35,317 nucleotides of DNA from WJMT01 sp964611275. GTDB lineage: Bacteria; Acidobacteriota; Aminicenantia; Aminicenantales; Aminicenantaceae. Below the pieces are notes generated by a model that saw only the letters and a list, made by a program, of their open reading frames with translations, had not been told where the DNA came from and ran no database searches. Positions 32,625-35,317 of the stretch are shown piece by piece. Position 1 is the first letter of the stretch; each line of letters opens with the position of its first letter. Position numbers and translations under genes: made by a program. The DNA is taken from contig CAZSZS010000085.1 in NCBI GenBank assembly GCA_964611275.1, positions 1 through 35,317 on the forward strand, read 5' to 3'.

Positions 32625-33905
32625 TTATAACGATGAATGCACGACTTTTCCACCCACAATGGTGACGACCGGAGAACCCCTTAGTTTCCAATCGTGAAAA
32701 GGGTTGTTTCTGCTTTTGGATTCAAATGTATTGACATTGACTGTGATTTTCTTTTCCGTATCAATAATGGTAAGGTCTGCATCCCCACCTCTTTCAATTT
32801 TCCCCTTGTTATCCAGTCCCAGGATTTTTGCCGGATTGCAGGAACACATCTCAATGAGCCTGTTCAAAGAAATGATATTTTTATTCACGAGTTTGTCCAG
32901 GAGAAGAGAAACAGCGGTTTCCAGCCCGTTTATTCCAAACGGGGCACTGCTGAATTCAACCTCTTTTTCATCAGGAGAATGAGGAGCGTGATCAGTGGCG
33001 AAAACATCGATTATCCCTTGTCTGACTGCTTCTATGAGGCTTTTATTATCTTGTTTGGTTCTGATGGGAGGGTTGACTTTCAGATTGGTGTTGTAGCTGA
33101 CCAGAAGGGAATCATCAAGAAAAAGATGGTGTGGAGTGACTTCAGAGGTTATTTTCAGCGCTTTGTTTTTGGCGGTTTTGATCAGTTCGACTGAGCCACT
33201 CGTGCTCATATGAGCCAGATGGAGCCTTGAATTTGTTTTTTCCGCCAGGATTATGTTCCGGGCGACCATGACTGTTTCGGAGTAATCCGGGATTCCCTGC
33301 AAACCCAGCAGATAGGATTGATAGCCTTCGTTCATGACTCCCCCGGAGCTTAAATCCAGGTCTTCACAGTGTTCAATGATGAGTGTGTCCAGCTCCCTGG
33401 CGTATTCCAAGCAACGGCGCATTAACTGACTGTTGGAGACCGGATACCCGTCATCAGAGAAGGCGATGGCGCCGGCTTTGATCAAATCCGCCATCTCAGT
33501 AAGGAGCTCGCCTTTTTGTCCCATACTCACAGCCGCAATAGGGAATACATTGACTGAAGCTCTTTTTGTTGCTTCGGATATGATGTATTCTGTGGTGCCT
33601 GAGTTGTCGTTCACAGGGACTGTATTGGGCATACAGGCAATGGAAGTGAAACCTCCTTTAGCCGCTGCCCTGGAACCTGTCTCTATGGATTCTTTGTGTT
33701 CTTGTCCCGGGTCTCTTAGATGAACATGCATGTCTATGAAACCAGGAGCAACGATCTTATCAGAAGCGTCAATTATTTTTTTCCCGCTTGGATCTATATT
33801 TTCCTTTATGTCAACGATTTTTTTGTTTTTTATCAAGATGTCCGATTTTTTGTTTAACTTGGAGCAAGGGTCTATGACATGTCCGTTTTTAATCAGTAAC
33901 ATCAC
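32625..33905 (-). CDS. pyrC: Dihydroorotase (class I)
   Basis: Third step of pyrimidine synthesis, closing carbamoyl-aspartate to dihydroorotate. 426 residues. Zinc site residues visible: H60 and H62 (DMHVHLRDPG), D152 region (FSDDGYPV), H179 (IEHCED), H232 (LHLAHMSTSG) and catalytic D305 (FATDHAPHS). The start is GTG at 33905 or ATG at 33902, both behind AGGAGG; overlaps pyrB by 14-17 bases, implying coupling. Asp is present at the catalytic position, so this is an active enzyme and not the inactive PyrC-like partner of some ATCases. Confidence 0.96.
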   Translation of the reverse strand: MMLLIKNGHVIDPCSKLNKKSDILIKNKKIVDIKENIDPSGKKIIDASDKIVAPGFIDMHVHLRDPGQEHKESIETGSRAAAKGGFTSIACMPNTVPVNDNSGTTEYIISEATKRASVNVFPIAAVSMGQKGELLTEMADLIKAGAIAFSDDGYPVSNSQLMRRCLEYARELDTLIIEHCEDLDLSSGGVMNEGYQSYLLGLQGIPDYSETVMVARNIILAEKTNSRLHLAHMSTSGSVELIKTAKNKALKITSEVTPHHLFLDDSLLVSYNTNLKVNPPIRTKQDNKSLIEAVRQGIIDVFATDHAPHSPDEKEVEFSSAPFGINGLETAVSLLLDKLVNKNIISLNRLIEMCSCNPAKILGLDNKGKIERGGDADLTIIDTEKKITVNVNTFESKSRNNPFHDWKLRGSPVVTIVGGKVVHSSL

Positions 33906-34827
33906 GTTCTTTTCCTCCTAGCAAAAGGTAAAGGACCGCCATCCTTATGGCAATTCCGTTTTCGACCTGTTTAAGTATGACTGACTTCAAAGAATCGGCT
34001 AATTGTGTCGAGATCTCAACATCCCTGTTTATGGGCCCGGGATGCATGATTATGGCGTTTTTCCGGGTTGTTTCAAATCTTTTTGGCGTGAGACTGAACA
34101 AATTCCTGTATTCCCGGACAGACGGAAAGAAATTTTTCTGCTGTCTTTCCAGTTGGATCCTCAACATCATAACGACATCCGCATCTTTTACTGCTCTGTC
34201 CATGTTGTGGTCAACTTGTGCTCCTAAGCGGGCCATTTGCAGAGGAACCAGACCGGGGGGACCTACAAGGATTACTTTTGCCCCCATTTTATTCAGAAGA
34301 AATATATTTGACCGTGCCACGCGGCTGTGAAGAATATCTCCCACTATCACTACTTTCAGGCCCTTAAGTTTCCCTTTCTCCTCTCTTATGGTGAAAGCGT
34401 CAAGCAGGGCCTGAGTGGGATGTTCATGGGTCCCGTCTCCGGCATTTATCACGTGTGAGCGGCAGAATGTGCTCAGGAAATAGGGAGTTCCTGAAGCGGC
34501 GTGCCGGATGATCAACGCGTCTGTTTGCATGGCTTCCAGGTTGAGAACCGTGTCTTTGAGTGTTTCCCCTTTGACAGTGCTGCTGGATGCTTTTGAGAAG
34601 CTGGAAATGTCTGCGCTGAGTCTCTTTGCCGCCAGCTCAAACGAGCTTCTCGTTCTTGTGCTCGGCTCAAAGAAGAGATTGATAATGGTTTTTCCCCTCA
34701 ATGCGGGGACCTTTTTGACTTCCCGTTTTGAGATCTCTTTGAGGGATTCCGCTGTATCAAGAATTGTGATAATTTCTGGTTTTGTGAGCTGCTGGATGCC
34801 TAAAAGATGTTTTTTATTAAAACTCAC
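33889..34827 (-). CDS. pyrB: Aspartate carbamoyltransferase catalytic subunit
   Basis: Condenses carbamoyl phosphate and aspartate; 312 residues. Carbamoyl-phosphate site FFEPSTRTRSSFELAAKRL, SSTVKGETLKDT with the active-site Lys, GDGTHEHPTQALLDAFTI, GDILHSRVARSN and MHPGPINRDVEIS are all present. The start is a GTG (34827) with AGGAG six bases upstream; the first residues MSFNKKHLLGI fit the family. No pyrI regulatory subunit gene follows. Nine bases after pyrR. Confidence 0.97.
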   Translation of the reverse strand: MSFNKKHLLGIQQLTKPEIITILDTAESLKEISKREVKKVPALRGKTIINLFFEPSTRTRSSFELAAKRLSADISSFSKASSSTVKGETLKDTVLNLEAMQTDALIIRHAASGTPYFLSTFCRSHVINAGDGTHEHPTQALLDAFTIREEKGKLKGLKVVIVGDILHSRVARSNIFLLNKMGAKVILVGPPGLVPLQMARLGAQVDHNMDRAVKDADVVMMLRIQLERQQKNFFPSVREYRNLFSLTPKRFETTRKNAIIMHPGPINRDVEISTQLADSLKSVILKQVENGIAIRMAVLYLLLGGKERDVTD

Positions 34828-34836
34828 TCTTTTCTC

Positions 34837-35317
34837 CTATCCGATTCCTCCCGGTTCTGTAATAAGCACTTCGTCTTTTTTGTCGATCTCCTTTAATTTG
34901 ACCTTAACCTGTTCTCTTCTGGATGTAGGGAGTGATTTTCCCGTGTAATCAGGTCGTATGGGAAGCTCCTTGTGCCCCCTGTCGATAAAAACAAGGAGCT
35001 GAATGGTCTTGGGGCGCCCTAGGTCGATCAGGCTGTCCATGGCAGCCCGGATAGTCCGGCCGGTGAACAGTACGTCGTCTACCAAAAGCACGTCCTTGTT
35101 TTCTATTGAAAAGTCTATCTCTGTTTTTTTTACAATATGCTTGTCTTCGAGCTCGGAAAAATCATCCCTGTACAGGGTTATATCAAGTATTCCTACAGGA
35201 ACTTCGACGTTGTCGTATTCTTTGATCAGCTTTGCGATTCGTTTGGCAATATGGACTCCTCTCGTTCTTATGCCTATTATGACAAGATTGCTCAGGTCGC
35301 GGTTTCTTTCTGTGATT
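34837..35317 (-). CDS. pyrR: PyrR regulator/uracil phosphoribosyltransferase, 5' end outside window
   Basis: The frame runs from the stop at 34837 past base 35317 (about 159 residues visible). Comparison with the 181-residue B. subtilis PyrR suggests roughly 20-25 N-terminal residues are missing. Visible: ITERNRDLSNLVIIGIRTRG, ITLYRDD, the PRPP loop VLLVDDVLFTGRTIRAA, SLIDLGRPKTIQLLVFIDRGHKELPIRPDYTGK in segments, and PTSRREQV. PyrR binds UMP and pyr mRNA to cause attenuation and also makes UMP from uracil. Leading pyrBC here indicates pyrimidine attenuation; the attenuator would lie beyond the edge. Confidence 0.96.
   Translation of the reverse strand, partial: ITERNRDLSNLVIIGIRTRGVHIAKRIAKLIKEYDNVEVPVGILDITLYRDDFSELEDKHIVKKTEIDFSIENKDVLLVDDVLFTGRTIRAAMDSLIDLGRPKTIQLLVFIDRGHKELPIRPDYTGKSLPTSRREQVKVKLKEIDKKDEVLITEPGGIG

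Overview
The window reads as an ordinary chromosomal stretch of an anaerobic bacterium with moderately low GC. It is densely packed with operons, mostly with good Shine-Dalgarno sequences. No phage genes, transposase, CRISPR array, tRNA or rRNA was seen. The mix of ferredoxin-dependent 2-oxoacid oxidoreductase, soluble Hdr and Frd proteins, a glycine cleavage system, MetE and a DUF6599/DUF362/AmrS-like set would suit a deep-branching anaerobe such as an Aminicenantes/Acidobacteriota or Desulfobacterota relative. That placement is an inference from gene content only.

Layout: 1-2277 (-) metE, open at the left edge. 2515-4707 (+) a DUF711 gene and a GAF protein with a decayed GGDEF domain. 4736-6673 (-) argS. 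6838-14287 (+) a glycine block: gcvT, gcvH, gcvPA, gcvPB, glyQ, glyS. 14266-14607 a nested set of direct and inverted repeats fused to the end of glyS. 14696-15142 (+) a PilZ protein. 15231-23968 (-) a nine-gene redox cluster, in transcription order hdrC, hdrB, oorD, oorA, oorB, oorC, hdrA, frdB, frdA. 24091-28320 (-) DUF362 protein, AmrS-type radical SAM enzyme and a membrane protein with a spermidine-synthase-like domain, divergent from a secreted DUF6599 protein (28423-29325, +). 29372-30307 (-) a response regulator diguanylate cyclase; 30476-31498 (+) an AI-2E family permease. 31510-35317 (-) pyrR (cut by the right edge), pyrB, pyrC, rnc and an Mth938-like gene.

How the genes work together: the glycine block pairs glycine oxidation to methylene-THF, CO2 and NH3 with glycyl-tRNA charging. 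The redox cluster is the most notable system. It brings together a 2-oxoglutarate:ferredoxin oxidoreductase (OorDABC), a complete soluble heterodisulfide-reductase-like HdrABC with both CCG domains intact, and a soluble FrdAB pair that keeps the dicarboxylate catalytic residues but has no membrane anchor. This suggests a cytoplasmic complex joining 2-oxoglutarate oxidation, a thiol/disulfide couple and fumarate/succinate, possibly by flavin-based electron bifurcation or confurcation through HdrA. A promoter with an adjacent perfect inverted repeat lies just upstream of hdrC. c-di-GMP signalling appears three times, as one intact cyclase, one PilZ receptor and one degenerate GGDEF protein.
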